Positions 18,350 through 26,567 are shown, counted from the stretch's first letter. The stretch: DNA of 36,712 nt from an uncultured Bacteroidales bacterium (GCA_903901975.1 CAIUTB010000018.1:1-36712); one strand, 5' to 3'. The notes: generated from the letters alone by a model not told the origin. Made by a program: numbers and translations.

Positions 18350-19474
18350 ATGGCAAAAACAACTTTTTCAAGAAAACAATTCTACGACCTTGTTTGGTCT
18401 GAATCATTGGCAGCTATATCCAGAATATACTTTATTTCATACAAAAGCCTTCAGGAAGCTTGTAAGGAAATGAATATTCCCATACCAGTAAATGGTTATT
18501 GGTCGAAACTTAAGTTTGGTAAACCGGTAGAAATTTCTAAGCTACCTGATACAACAAAAGGAAAGCATGAAATCTCTTTATGGTAAAGAACCGATGAAGA
18601 TGGTGAAGAGTACTTTTCCGGATATGTTTCTCAGTTGAAAAAGAATAAATCAAAAATATCTAAAAAGAATAAACTACCAGAATCAAAAATAGCTAAACTT
18701 GCAATTGATCCTATTATTACAAGGACGAGAGAATATCTAACACAGAAAAGGGATTATTCAAATTGGAGTTATGAATTAAAAAAGAACACACTTGACATTT
18801 CTGTTTCTAAAGACATATTACCGAGAGCCCTCGATATTATGAATAGATTCATTTACATAATAAAAGATCGGGGATATTCAATTATTGAAAAGCATTATCA
18901 AACCTATGCTGTCATTTATAATGAAGAATTGGAGATATCATTACGTGAAAGATCATCAAGAAAAACAATAATTGCTATTCCTTATAATCGGACAGAACTT
19001 ATCCCAACTGGTAAGCTCGTTTTTAAATACAGAAAAGGTTATTTTGGTAGAGAATGGGCAGACAATAGTATTTTGATTGAAGACAAATTATTAGACATTG
19101 TGAGTGAACTTGAAATAATCGCACGTCGAAAGATAAATGACCGTGAGGAATATGCAAGACGTAAATTAGAAGAAGAACGACTTGAGATAATCAGAAAAGA
19201 ATTCCAAGCAAGAAAAGAAGATGAATTAAAAAATTTCAAAAACACGTTTCAACTTGCAAAACGTTATCGAAAAGCCAATGACTTACGAAACTACATTAAT
19301 ACCTTTGAGCAAAATGCAATCAATAACAATTCACTAACCGATGAAAAACAAAAATGGATTGAATGGGCGCGTAAAAAGGCTGATTGGTACGACCCATTTA
19401 TTAATGCAAAAGACGAATTATTGGAAAATGTTGATAAAGATAGCCTTACATTTAAAAATCAAAGTCGTTGGTGA
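18350..19474 (+). pseudogene. DNA-binding-type hypothetical protein split by one in-frame stop
   Basis: Two pieces lie in the same frame: 18350-18586 ends at TAA 18584-18586, and after it coding continues without a break (RTDEDGEEYFSGYVSQ) into the piece ending at 19474. Read through, it would be about 374 residues. The N-terminus (YDLVWSESLAAISRIY, then ACKEMNIPIPVNGYWSKL) matches a widespread family of uncharacterised proteins that open with a helix-turn-helix-like YDLVW...GYW segment. The C-terminal part has a long charged helix (about 170-220 in the second piece). Because only a stop codon interrupts the frame, this is a recent nonsense mutation, a sequencing error or, less likely, recoding. 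The function of the family is unknown. Confidence 0.75.
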
Positions 19475-19513
19475 AACTAACGTGAAGAATTTTAAATAAG
19501 AAGAACCACTCTC

Positions 19514-19534
19514 CACCTCGTTTTCAACGAGGTG
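19514..19534. repeat. 7-bp inverted repeat downstream of the broken gene
   Basis: CACCTCG (19514-19520), a 7-nt loop TTTTCAA, and CGAGGTG (19528-19534). It lies 40 nt after the stop of the broken gene but has no run of T after it, so it is a weak terminator at best. Confidence 0.4.
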
Positions 19535-19808
19535 TTAATGTTCAAACGTTTGTAACGTGAAAAAATAAACTTTTCCTCGCTAGTTATGGCTCATTTAAAA
19601 AAATAAAGCTCGTTAATAGAGAAAATTGAGCCGTATTTCATTTCTTAGTGAGCTACAAAATATACAATTATGATAGAAATTCTTATTTTGTTCCAAGACA
19701 ACGAACCATTGTTTTTAGCACCTATAAGCCTGATTATCTTCACTTATCTTATTTCATTCAAAAATCACGTCGTCTATTCAAATCGCCATACATGTTCAAT
19801 ACTTTCAG

Positions 19809-19840
19809 TTGTTCATTTCCAATGAACAAGCGTTTTTTTT
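19809..19840 (+). terminator. Intrinsic terminator upstream of the AbiEi promoter
   Basis: TTGTTCATT (19809-19817), loop TCC, AATGAACAA (19821-19829), then GCG and eight T (19833-19840). The perfect 9-bp stem and T run fit rho-independent termination on the plus strand, insulating the AbiE locus from the island. Confidence 0.55.
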
Positions 19841-19880
19841 GAACAAACTAAAGCGTATGATCAAAAGAATTGGCATGTTT

Positions 19881-19934
19881 TGTCAAGTATTTTGCGCCGT
19901 TTACTTGACATAATAAAAATAGGTTGTAAATTTG
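19881..19934 (+). promoter_or_regulatory. AbiEi promoter with overlapping 9-bp inverted-repeat operator
   Basis: TTG at 19905-19907, exactly 19 nt, then TAAATTTG at 19927-19934 is a full match to the Bacteroidota housekeeping promoter. TGTCAAGTA (19881-19889) and its perfect reverse complement TACTTGACA (19902-19910) flank 12 nt, and the right arm covers the -33 TTG. AbiEi antitoxins are known to repress their own operon by binding inverted repeats, so this is a likely autoregulatory operator. The element also rules out the TTG start at 19932, which lies within the -7 box. Confidence 0.75.
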
Positions 19935-19952
19935 TGGCCTAAAACTCAAGAT

Positions 19953-20690
19953 ATGACAGTATCTAAAAAAATAGATCAACGCATTCTGCAATTGCAGGAT
20001 GGAACAACTTTCGACTACCAAACACTAATGGTGGAGCGGGAAGAGTATGCAGCTGCCACAAAAGCATTGGAACGGTTGATAAAAAAGGAAATTATCAAAC
20101 GAATCTCCTCCGGTATATTCTATAAACCTAAACAAACAGCATTTGGAGTATTAAGACCAAACGAAGAAGAATTACTCAAAACCTATTTGTTCGAAAATGG
20201 GAAAAGAATAGCGTACATTACCGGACTAAGTTTGTATAACAGAATGGGGCTTACAACTCAGGTACCCAGAACAATTAAAATAGCAAGCAGGGACAAACGA
20301 ATTTATGCCTCAGTCGGTACAGTAAAAGGCAAACCAGTAAAAAGCTATATTGATGTAACGGATAAAAACTATTACTTACTTGAAATATTAGATGCTGTAA
20401 AAGACTTCAATCAAATTCCCGATTTAAATGCTGAGTCCGGAATTCTGATACTGACTGAAAGATTGAAAAAGCTTAGTCAAAAAGAATTGGATCAAATCAT
20501 TCAATTTGCCCTAAAATATCCACCCAGAGCTAGAGCCTTAACAGGCTCAATATTGGAATTAATGGATAATAAACTCAATCTCGCTCAACTGAAATCCAGT
20601 TTAAATCCACTTTCAGAATTTGAATACAATATCAAAGTAGGCGTTTTACCCAATGCCCTAAACTGGCGAATTAAATTAGGACTTCTTTAA
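19953..20690 (+). CDS. AbiEi-type antitoxin (DUF6088 family), type IV toxin-antitoxin
   Basis: A 245-residue protein resembling DUF6088/AbiEi antitoxins. It opens with a winged-helix-type segment (KKIDQRILQLQDGTTFDY, then AAATKALERLIKKEIIKRIS) that would bind the upstream inverted repeat, followed by the GIFYKPKQT and AYITGLSLYNRMGL blocks. These antitoxins neutralise a nucleotidyltransferase toxin and repress transcription. The start ATG 19953 is about 12 nt after the predicted transcription start. The last residues, after NWRIK, read LGLL and then stop; these four seem to come from a deletion joint that fused the end of this gene to the inside of the toxin gene. The toxin is only a remnant, so this is an antitoxin without a working partner here. 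Confidence 0.75.
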   Translation: MTVSKKIDQRILQLQDGTTFDYQTLMVEREEYAAATKALERLIKKEIIKRISSGIFYKPKQTAFGVLRPNEEELLKTYLFENGKRIAYITGLSLYNRMGLTTQVPRTIKIASRDKRIYASVGTVKGKPVKSYIDVTDKNYYLLEILDAVKDFNQIPDLNAESGILILTERLKKLSQKELDQIIQFALKYPPRARALTGSILELMDNKLNLAQLKSSLNPLSEFEYNIKVGVLPNALNWRIKLGLL

Positions 20691-20958
20691 TTCAGATCGT
20701 TTTGAATCGATGCTATTAACCGTTGCAAACGATGATGTACTCAGCTTTAAAAACAACTACGACTGGTTAGCAAATCACCCTGCAACAGCGATGATATTTT
20801 CTGACACAAACAATACCTGGAGCCTACTGAGTAATACCTACCTCACAACTTTCAACGAATTAGTGTATGGTGAATTGCCAACAGAAGAAGAAATTTTAAT
20901 TACATTGCATAAAGTATCAGAAAGATTAAAACCGATTAATTGGACAATCAAAAAATAA
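20680..20958 (+). pseudogene. C-terminal remnant of an AbiEii/AbiGii-type nucleotidyltransferase toxin
   Basis: The frame opens right after a TAG at 20677-20679 and overlaps the antitoxin 3' end. It reads DFFNSDRFESMLLTV, then NNYDWLANHPATAMIF, ITLHKVSERLKPINW and stop, about 92 residues. This has the look of the C-terminal end of AbiEii-like toxins in Bacteroidota. The N-terminal catalytic part (GSD/DxD nucleotidyltransferase motifs, roughly 200 residues) is missing, so it cannot be an active toxin. An ATG at 20710 would give an 82-residue frame, but I see no reason for it to be translated as a functional protein. Family assignment relies on position after the antitoxin and remembered C-terminal patterns. 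Confidence 0.5.
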
Positions 20959-21017
20959 CAAAAGAAATCATATGCTGAAGCCCTTTGTAAAATGTACCAA
21001 TCAAAGCTATCATTATA

Positions 21018-21073
21018 CCCGAAATGGTATAATTTATAAACCAATTGCTATTTTTGCACCCGATAGGGTATAA
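21018..21073 (+). promoter_or_regulatory. Two operator-like repeats upstream of the HipB-like regulator
   Basis: CCCGAAATGGTATAA at 21018-21032 and CCCGATAGGGTATAA at 21059-21073 agree at 13 of 15 positions and start 41 nt apart, close to four helical turns. Each core is an imperfect palindrome (TACCC..GGTA and ACCC..GGGT). They precede the regulator start by 31 nt, as autorepressor sites do. Inferred from pattern only. Confidence 0.55.
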
Positions 21074-21104
21074 AATATATTCTTCATTCAAATTATTACT
21101 CAAT

Positions 21105-21308
21105 ATGACTTTAAGCGAATTTATAAAAAACAAGCGCAACAATGTAAAACTTACTCAGCCGGAACTGGCAAAAAAGGCAGGTGTTGGTCTTCGGTTTTTA
21201 CGTGATTTGGAACTGGGTAAACCAACCCTGCGATTGGACAAAATAAATCAAGTATTACAGTTGTTTGGTCACGAGCTTGGTCCAGTAAAAATAAATCATT
21301 CAGATTAA
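21105..21308 (+). CDS. Orphan HipB-like XRE-family regulator
   Basis: A 67-residue Xre helix-turn-helix protein: LSEFIKNKRNNVKLTQPELA, then AGVGLRFLRDLELGKPTLR and VLQLFGHELGPV. The GVGLRFLRDLELGKPTLR block is typical of the HipB/Y4mF antitoxin-regulator group that partners HipA kinases. The frame can be extended to TTG 21045, but that would run through the second operator-like repeat, so ATG 21105 is preferred. No HipA follows: the next gene, 86 nt away, is a metallophosphoesterase. It may be a surviving half of a hip locus or a free-standing regulator. Confidence 0.75.
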   Translation: MTLSEFIKNKRNNVKLTQPELAKKAGVGLRFLRDLELGKPTLRLDKINQVLQLFGHELGPVKINHSD

Positions 21309-21394
21309 AATAAAAAAGCTGTCAAGTTTGAACTGAAAGCTGGTTTGGCTGTGCCTATAATTTCATATAACCTATAAACGACAATTTTGTATAA

Positions 21395-22153
21395 ATGAAA
21401 ATTCAATACGCTTCTGATTTACATTTGGAATTTCCGGAAAACAAGGCATTCCTGAAAGCAAACCCCATACAAGCAGTGGGTGATGTATTGTTGTTGGCTG
21501 GTGATATCGTACCATTTGCGGTCATGGATAAGCACAATGACTTTTTCAACTTTCTATCCGACAATTTTGTTGCAACTTATTGGATTCCGGGTAACCACGA
21601 GTATTATCGTTTTGATGTTGCCACCAAAAGTGGTTTATTGAACGAGAAAATTCGAAGTAATGTTTTTCTTGTAAATAACATTTCAATTGTTCTTGAAGAA
21701 GTAACGTTTCTTTTTTCGACACTTTGGTCTAAAATAAATTCGTCTTATGATTATCAGATTGAAAGGAGTTTGAGCGATTTTCACGTAATCAAATATGGAA
21801 GTTATAGATTTTCTACACAACGATTTAATCAATTACATACTGAAAGTCTCAACTTTTTGAAACAAGAGTTGGAAAATAAACAAACAGATAAAAACGTGGT
21901 AGTTACACATCATGTCCCAACCTTCATGAATTATCCACCAAAATATAAAGGTGATATACTTAATGAAGCTTTTGCTGTGGAATTGTTTGATTTAATTGAA
22001 ACAACAAGTCCTGATTATTGGATTTATGGACATACACACGAAAATACTCCTGATTTTGAAATTGGGAAAACAAGATTATTAACTAATCAATTGGGATATG
22101 TAATGTCTGGAGAAAATGGATTGTTTGACAATCGGATTTCATTTGATATTTGA
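21395..22153 (+). CDS. Calcineurin-like metallophosphoesterase
   Basis: A 252-residue cytoplasmic metallophosphoesterase with all metal-binding motifs: DLH (D8, H10), GD (D37), GNHE (N67, H68, E69), a TTHH-like VVTHH around 170, and GHTHE near 210. Two metal ions (usually Mn or Fe/Zn) hydrolyse a phosphoester; the substrate cannot be told from sequence. There is no signal peptide. It stands alone between the orphan regulator and a long AT-rich gap, so the context gives little help. Some members act in DNA repair or defence, but nothing here favours that. Confidence 0.85.
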   Translation: MKIQYASDLHLEFPENKAFLKANPIQAVGDVLLLAGDIVPFAVMDKHNDFFNFLSDNFVATYWIPGNHEYYRFDVATKSGLLNEKIRSNVFLVNNISIVLEEVTFLFSTLWSKINSSYDYQIERSLSDFHVIKYGSYRFSTQRFNQLHTESLNFLKQELENKQTDKNVVVTHHVPTFMNYPPKYKGDILNEAFAVELFDLIETTSPDYWIYGHTHENTPDFEIGKTRLLTNQLGYVMSGENGLFDNRISFDI

Positions 22154-22278
22154 ATGAACAACAAAACTATGCTATTTTTTTGAATTTTCTATATTTTGAA
22201 ATCTAAATTATTTTAAGCTTTATCAAAATATATTAGTTAATATATATTAAATGCGAAATGAGTTTGGATATATTTATA

Positions 22279-22286
22279 TACATTTG
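22279..22286 (+). promoter_or_regulatory. Candidate -7 box for a small RNA
   Basis: TACATTTG matches TAnnTTTG. The nearest upstream TTTG (22263-22266) is only 12 nt away instead of about 19, so the -33 element is not convincing. Listed because it sits at the right distance before the structured stretch that ends in a strong terminator. Confidence 0.3.
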
Positions 22287-22347
22287 TATTGGCTACTACA
22301 GGGCTCTAAAAGTGATAAATAGTAAGTATTTGAATAGTTATTTCACT

Positions 22348-22373
22348 ATTTGTACCTCGATGGAGGTACAAAT
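22348..22373. repeat. Perfect 11-bp hairpin with 4-nt loop
   Basis: ATTTGTACCTC (22348-22358), loop GATG, GAGGTACAAAT (22363-22373). There is no T run after it, so it is not a terminator; it may be a structural hairpin of an RNA or a protein-binding palindrome. Confidence 0.6.
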
Positions 22374-22444
22374 CTGACAGTTAATTAAATGTAATTTCTG
22401 TATTGGGAAATAGTCAAAGCAAATATCACTATTATATATACTTT

Positions 22445-22475
22445 AAAGGCCCTGATTGTCAGGGCCTTTTTTACT
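22445..22475 (+). terminator. Strong intrinsic terminator
   Basis: AAAGGCCCTGA (22445-22455), loop TTG, TCAGGGCCTTT (22459-22469) and a T-rich tail. The perfect 11-bp stem is the strongest terminator in the window. It ends either the phosphoesterase transcript nearly 300 nt after its stop, or a separate small RNA. Confidence 0.8.
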
Positions 22476-22540
22476 TTTTAAAAATAATTGGTGAGGGTAT
22501 TACAGTCCAATGACTTTTTTATTAATATTTCTTAAATAAT

Positions 22541-22571
22541 TTGCAACTTTAAAATAGTATTTAGATATTTG
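22541..22571 (+). promoter_or_regulatory. Candidate promoter of the sdpR-sdpI operon
   Basis: TTG at 22541-22543, 20 nt, then GATATTTG at 22564-22571, one mismatch from TAnnTTTG. It lies 31 nt before the sdpR start. SdpR-type repressors usually act on this promoter, but I see no clear palindrome. Confidence 0.45.
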
Positions 22572-22602
22572 CCTAATAATACAAATATACAACTAGAATA
22601 TT

Positions 22603-22857
22603 ATGAACGAAGTATTCAAAGCACTCAATGATCCGGCACGGCGTGAGATATTGAAACTGCTACAAAAGAAGGATATGACAGCCGGCGATATTGCTGCGCA
22701 GTTTAATATGACTGCTCCCAGTGTTTCGCATCATTTGGATAAGCTGAAACGGGCTGATCTTGTAACCACGGTGAAACAAGGTCAGTTTATCCGATATTCT
22801 ATCAACACAACTATTATTGACGATTTATTACAATACGTTCTAACATTAAAAAAATAA
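22603..22857 (+). CDS. sdpR: SdpR-like ArsR-family autorepressor
   Basis: An 84-residue winged-helix protein: VFKALNDPARREILKLL, then MTAGDIAAQFNMTAPSVSHH (recognition helix region) and HLDKLKRADLVTTVKQG with the wing. The opening ALNDPARREIL block and short length are those of SdpR, the ArsR-family repressor that controls sdpI. No metal-binding cysteines are present, in agreement with SdpR rather than true ArsR. It is followed 4 nt later by an SdpI-like membrane protein, which supports the call. In Bacillus, SdpI senses a killing peptide and sequesters SdpR; whether that applies here is unknown. Confidence 0.9.
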   Translation: MNEVFKALNDPARREILKLLQKKDMTAGDIAAQFNMTAPSVSHHLDKLKRADLVTTVKQGQFIRYSINTTIIDDLLQYVLTLKK

Positions 22858-22861
22858 GAAT

Positions 22862-23515
22862 ATGAACAAATTTTTCAAAGAACTGATTTTGTGGATTCTG
22901 ATTGTAATCCCGTTTATTTATTTAGCCATGGTTTGGAAAAATCTACCGGCACAAGTACCCACTCATTTTGATTTGGCAGGTAATCCAAATGACTGGTCAG
23001 AAAAAACAAGTCTGCCGTATATGATTGCTGCAATGGGAATTGGGAGTTACTTGTTAATGCTCTTTATACCCTACTTCGACCCGAAAAAGAAGATAGAACA
23101 AATGGGCGAAAAGTATTATTCCCTTCGACTTATAATGACGATTTTCATGTCGGCCATTTCTTTTTATCTGTTGTATGTCAGCAATAAAGGCGAGATTAAT
23201 CCAAATTTGCTTATTGCTCTGATTGGTGCATTCTATGTTGTATTGGGTAATTATTTACAATCCGTAAAACCAAATTACTTTATTGGCATTCGTACGCCAT
23301 GGACACTTGAAAATGAAGAAACCTGGAGAAAAGTTCACCGATTTGGAGGGAAATTGTGGCTCGTTGGAGGTTTGATTACCATCTTTATAGCTTTTATAGC
23401 CAAAAACAATTCCTTATTGGCTATTACATTTGGAACAGTAACAGCCATAATAAGTATTGTTCCTATACTATATTCCTATATCGAATTCAGAAAAATCCAC
23501 AAAAATGAAGACTAA
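22862..23515 (+). CDS. sdpI: SdpI-family membrane protein
   Basis: A 217-residue inner-membrane protein with about six hydrophobic spans. It has the DUF1648 block near residues 30-50 (VPTHFDLAGNPNDW) and the SdpI block (NYFIGIRTPWTLENEETW, then VHRFGG) near 140-165. In Bacillus subtilis SdpI gives immunity to the SdpC toxin and holds the repressor SdpR at the membrane; homologues in other phyla are widespread and their ligand is unknown. The gene starts 4 nt after sdpR, and its last 11 nt overlap the following hydrolase, so the three are one operon. Confidence 0.9.
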   Translation: MNKFFKELILWILIVIPFIYLAMVWKNLPAQVPTHFDLAGNPNDWSEKTSLPYMIAAMGIGSYLLMLFIPYFDPKKKIEQMGEKYYSLRLIMTIFMSAISFYLLYVSNKGEINPNLLIALIGAFYVVLGNYLQSVKPNYFIGIRTPWTLENEETWRKVHRFGGKLWLVGGLITIFIAFIAKNNSLLAITFGTVTAIISIVPILYSYIEFRKIHKNED

Positions 23516-24908
23516 ACATTTATTTATCAGCCTGTTTATTATAATTACAGGCACGATTTCGGCACAGGATATTATTGGTGACTGGAATGGCGTACTCAAA
23601 GTGCAAGGCATGCAAATGCGATTGGTGTTTCATGTTACAAAAACTGATGCCGGTTATGCCGCCACAATGGATAGCCCCGACCAAGGAGCAAAAGGAATTC
23701 CAATGAGTAAAACATCTTTTGAAAATTCCATATTTAAAACTGAAATGGCAGCTGCCCAAATTGAATATACAGGAAAAATGGATAGCACCTATCAGATTGT
23801 AGGTACATTTAAACAAGCAGGAATGGTTATTCCAATGAATATGAGCCATAAAGCCACCGAAAAATTGGTGCAAAAGCGTCCGCAAGAACCTGTAAAACCT
23901 TATCCGTATTATTCCGAAGAAGTCACTTTTGCAAATTCAAAAGACAGCATAACACTTGCCGGCACATTGACTTTACCTAAAAAAAATGGAAAATTTCCGG
24001 TAGTAGTACTAATTACCGGCAGTGGACCTCAAAATAGAGACGAAGAGTTGATGGGTCATAAACCTTTTCTGATAGTATCCGATTTTTTAACCCGAAACGG
24101 TATCGGCGTATTGCGTTATGATGACCGTGGAACAAACGCTTCGACTGGTGATTTCACAAAAGCAACTACAAACGATTTTGCTACAGATGTGAAAGCTGCT
24201 GTTAACTATCTGAAAACAAGACAAGACATTGATAAAAAAAAGATTGGATTAATTGGACATAGCGAAGGCGGAATTATAGCACCAATAGTAGCTGCAAACA
24301 GCAAAGATGTTGCATTTATTATTCTAATGGCTGGCACAGCGGTTTCGGGAGGTGAAATACTGTTACTACAACAGCAATTGATTGGACGAGGTAATGGAAT
24401 GAAGGAAGACGACATAAAAAAAACGAGTGACATTAATCGAGAAATATTCAGGATGATAACCAAATCAACCAATTTGGCTCAGCTGAAAATTGAATTAACT
24501 GATTATATTAAGTCCAACATCAAAGAAATTCCGGGTATGGAAATCCCAAAAGACGCTTCCGAATCGTTTATTATCGAACGTCAATTTGCCCAGCTCACTG
24601 CACCATGGATGATTCACTTTATCAAATACAATCCTGCATTAATTCTTGAAAAAGTAAAATGTCCGGTATTGGCTATCAATGGCAGCAAAGATATGCAAGT
24701 ACCCTCAAACGTAAATCTTCCGGCTATTGAAAAAGCATTGAAAAAAAGTGGAAATAAAAAAGTTAATATTAAAGAATTTGTCGGTTTGAATCACTTATTT
24801 CAGGATTGTAAAACCGGTTTGCCAAGTGAGTATTCAGAAATTGAGCAAACTATTTCGCCTGTGGTTTTAGAAACAATGACAAGCTGGATAAAGTCAGTTT
24901 GCAAGTAA
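23505..24908 (+). CDS. Secreted alpha/beta hydrolase with N-terminal lipocalin-like domain
   Basis: A 467-residue exported hydrolase. A signal peptide (KTKHLFISLFIIITGTISAQ) is followed by a domain of about 110 residues (DIIGDWNGVL...) that looks like a beta-barrel lipocalin-like module. The hydrolase fold has the oxyanion loop ITGSGPQNRDEE, the nucleophile elbow GHSEGG, and late candidates for the acid (NGSKDMQV) and histidine (LNHLFQ). It probably hydrolyses an ester or peptide in the periplasm. I take ATG 23505, not the upstream start at 23457, because it opens the signal peptide and overlaps the sdpI stop by 11 nt. Its link with SdpI is positional; the substrate is unknown. Confidence 0.85.
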   Translation: MKTKHLFISLFIIITGTISAQDIIGDWNGVLKVQGMQMRLVFHVTKTDAGYAATMDSPDQGAKGIPMSKTSFENSIFKTEMAAAQIEYTGKMDSTYQIVGTFKQAGMVIPMNMSHKATEKLVQKRPQEPVKPYPYYSEEVTFANSKDSITLAGTLTLPKKNGKFPVVVLITGSGPQNRDEELMGHKPFLIVSDFLTRNGIGVLRYDDRGTNASTGDFTKATTNDFATDVKAAVNYLKTRQDIDKKKIGLIGHSEGGIIAPIVAANSKDVAFIILMAGTAVSGGEILLLQQQLIGRGNGMKEDDIKKTSDINREIFRMITKSTNLAQLKIELTDYIKSNIKEIPGMEIPKDASESFIIERQFAQLTAPWMIHFIKYNPALILEKVKCPVLAINGSKDMQVPSNVNLPAIEKALKKSGNKKVNIKEFVGLNHLFQDCKTGLPSEYSEIEQTISPVVLETMTSWIKSVCK

Positions 24909-24928
24909 ACAGTGTGTACTTAATAGTT

Positions 24929-24990
24929 GGCAGTTGGCAATGGGCAGTGAATGTATACCAACTGCTTTTTTGCCAACTGCCGATTTTTTT
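24929..24990 (+). terminator. Terminator of the sdpR-sdpI-hydrolase operon
   Basis: GGCAGTTGGCA (24929-24939) pairs with TGCCAACTGCC (24971-24981), followed by GA and seven T. The loop of about 31 nt contains another copy of the GCAGT motif. The stem is perfect over 11 bp, and it sits just after the hydrolase stop. Confidence 0.65.
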
Positions 24991-25015
24991 GTTCTCTGAT
25001 TTCCTGAAAATTGAT

Positions 25016-25023
25016 TATCTTTG
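25016..25023 (+). promoter_or_regulatory. Candidate -7 box for proS
   Basis: TATCTTTG matches TAnnTTTG and precedes the proS start by about 71 nt. The nearest upstream TTG (24989-24991) is 24 nt away, too far for a standard -33 element, so only the -7 box is supported. Confidence 0.4.
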
Positions 25024-25094
25024 CACTCCTTAATTAGCAATTGGTTAACTAAGTATATTGGAAATTGAGTTATTGGAAATTGAAAATTAAATAT

Positions 25095-26567
25095 ATGGCA
25101 AAAGAATTGACTTCGCGCAGCGAAAATTACTCACAATGGTACAACGATTTGGTTATGAAAGCTGATCTGGCCGAAAACTCAGCGGTACGTGGTTGTATGG
25201 TCATAAAACCCTATGGATATGCAATTTGGGAAAAGATACAGGCCGAATTGGATCGTATGTTCAAGGAAACCGGACATGTAAATGCATATTTTCCGTTATT
25301 TATACCTAAATCGTTTCTGAGTAAGGAAGCCGAACACGTGGATGGTTTTGCCAAAGAATGTGCTGTTGTTACTCATCATCGATTAATGGCTGATCCGGAC
25401 GGGAACGGACTAATTGTTGATCCAACTGCCAAACTGGAAGAAGAACTAATTGTTCGTCCAACTTCCGAAACAATTATCTGGAGCACCTATAAAAACTGGA
25501 TTCAATCCTATCGGGATCTGCCTATTCTCATCAATCAATGGGCAAATGTGGTTCGTTGGGAAATGCGAACCCGTTTGTTTTTGCGTACAACCGAATTTCT
25601 CTGGCAAGAAGGACATACTGCACACGCAACAGAGCTTGAAGCTATTGAAGAAACAAAAAAAATTCTTGAAATTTATGCTGACTTTGCTGAACGATTTATG
25701 GCTATGCCCGTGCTGAAAGGCGTAAAGTCGGCAAATGAGCGTTTTGCCGGTGCATTGGACACTTATTGTATTGAAGCATTAATGCAGGATGGAAAAGCTT
25801 TGCAAGCCGGCACATCCCACTTTCTGGGACAAAACTTTGCGAAAGCATTTGATGTCACTTTTGTGGATAAAACCAACAAACTGGATTATGTATGGGCTTC
25901 ATCCTGGGGTGTTTCCACCCGATTGATGGGTGCGCTTATTATGACACACTCCGACGATAATGGGCTGGTACTTCCTCCTAACCTCGCTCCTTTTCAGGTG
26001 GTGATTGTGCCAATTTATAAAAACGACGAACAATTGGCTGCCATCAGTGAAAAAGTAAACGAAATCATTCCAAAACTTAAAGCATTGGGCATAAGCCTTA
26101 AATACGACAACAACGACAATAAAAAACCGGGATGGAAATTTGCTGAATACGAATTGAAAGGCGTTCCGGTTCGCTTGGCAATGGGTGCGCGTGATCTTGA
26201 AAACGGAACGGTGGAGGTAGCACGTCGTGATACCTTAAGCAAAGAAACTGTTTCGATCGATGGCGTAGAAACTTATATTGCTCAGTTGCTCAAAGACATT
26301 CAGGCTAATATTTTCCAGAAAGCTTACGATTACCGGGCTTCCGTGACACGTGAAGTAAACTCCTACGACGAATTTAAGGTAGAAATAGAAAAAGGCGGAT
26401 TTCTGATGTGCCACTGGGACGGAACACCCGAAACGGAAGAAAAAATCAAGGAAGACACCAAAGCCACTATCCGTTGTATTCCATTAGATGGCGATTCGAT
26501 TTCCGGCGTTTGTATGGTTACAGGGAAACCATCGGCACAACGCGTGGTATTTGCTAGAGCATATTGA
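25095..26567 (+). CDS. proS: Prolyl-tRNA synthetase (short, archaeal/eukaryotic type)
   Basis: A 490-residue class II aminoacyl-tRNA synthetase that charges tRNA-Pro with proline using ATP. Class II motifs are visible: motif 2 region [20 protein letters not shown] near 153-172 and motif 3 [12 protein letters not shown] around 270-281, with the TSE of [10 protein letters not shown] near 125-135. The anticodon-binding domain follows ([12 protein letters not shown]) and then the C-terminal zinc/extended domain ending FARAY. It lacks the editing insertion of the longer bacterial type, as is usual in Bacteroidota. The start ATG 25095 gives MAKELTSRS; the longer TTG frame from 25065 adds ten non-conserved residues. 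It is a stand-alone gene bounded by terminators on both sides. Confidence 0.97.
   Translation: MAKELTSRSENYSQWYNDLVMKADLAENSAVRGCMVIKPYGYAIWEKIQAELDRMFKETGHVNAYFPLFIPKSFLSKEAEHVDGFAKECAVVTHHRLMADPDGNGLIVDPTAKLEEELIVRPTSETIIWSTYKNWIQSYRDLPILINQWANVVRWEMRTRLFLRTTEFLWQEGHTAHATELEAIEETKKILEIYADFAERFMAMPVLKGVKSANERFAGALDTYCIEALMQDGKALQAGTSHFLGQNFAKAFDVTFVDKTNKLDYVWASSWGVSTRLMGALIMTHSDDNGLVLPPNLAPFQVVIVPIYKNDEQLAAISEKVNEIIPKLKALGISLKYDNNDNKKPGWKFAEYELKGVPVRLAMGARDLENGTVEVARRDTLSKETVSIDGVETYIAQLLKDIQANIFQKAYDYRASVTREVNSYDEFKVEIEKGGFLMCHWDGTPETEEKIKEDTKATIRCIPLDGDSISGVCMVTGKPSAQRVVFARAY

Larger units (their letters stand above)
19475..19880. other. Gap with no convincing gene
   Basis: About 400 nt between the broken gene and the AbiEi promoter. 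A 64-codon frame at 19648-19842 has no recognisable motif and runs through a terminator-like hairpin, so I do not call it a gene. The stretch holds the two hairpins listed separately and is AT-rich. It may be decayed coding sequence. Confidence 0.5.
22293..22475 (+). ncRNA. Candidate structured small RNA in the gap after the phosphoesterase
   Basis: This stretch has no open frame of note but has layered pairing: AGTGATA (22311-22317) can pair with TATCACT (22424-22430), enclosing a perfect 11-bp hairpin at 22348-22373, and everything ends in an 11-bp GC-rich terminator at 22445-22475. A transcript of about 180 nt would result. It could equally be the long 3' end of the phosphoesterase mRNA, or decayed sequence with chance pairing. 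The family is not recognised. Confidence 0.35.

Noticed and set aside
19648-19842. 64-codon open frame in the gap before AbiEi
   Set aside because: No motif or promoter was seen, and it reads through a terminator-like hairpin and T run.
20710-20958. Independent 82-residue gene
   Set aside because: The same frame continues upstream into toxin-like sequence; it reads better as a toxin stub.
22263-22286. TTTG plus TACATTTG as a complete promoter
   Set aside because: The spacing is 12 nt and not about 19, so only the -7 box is kept, with low confidence.
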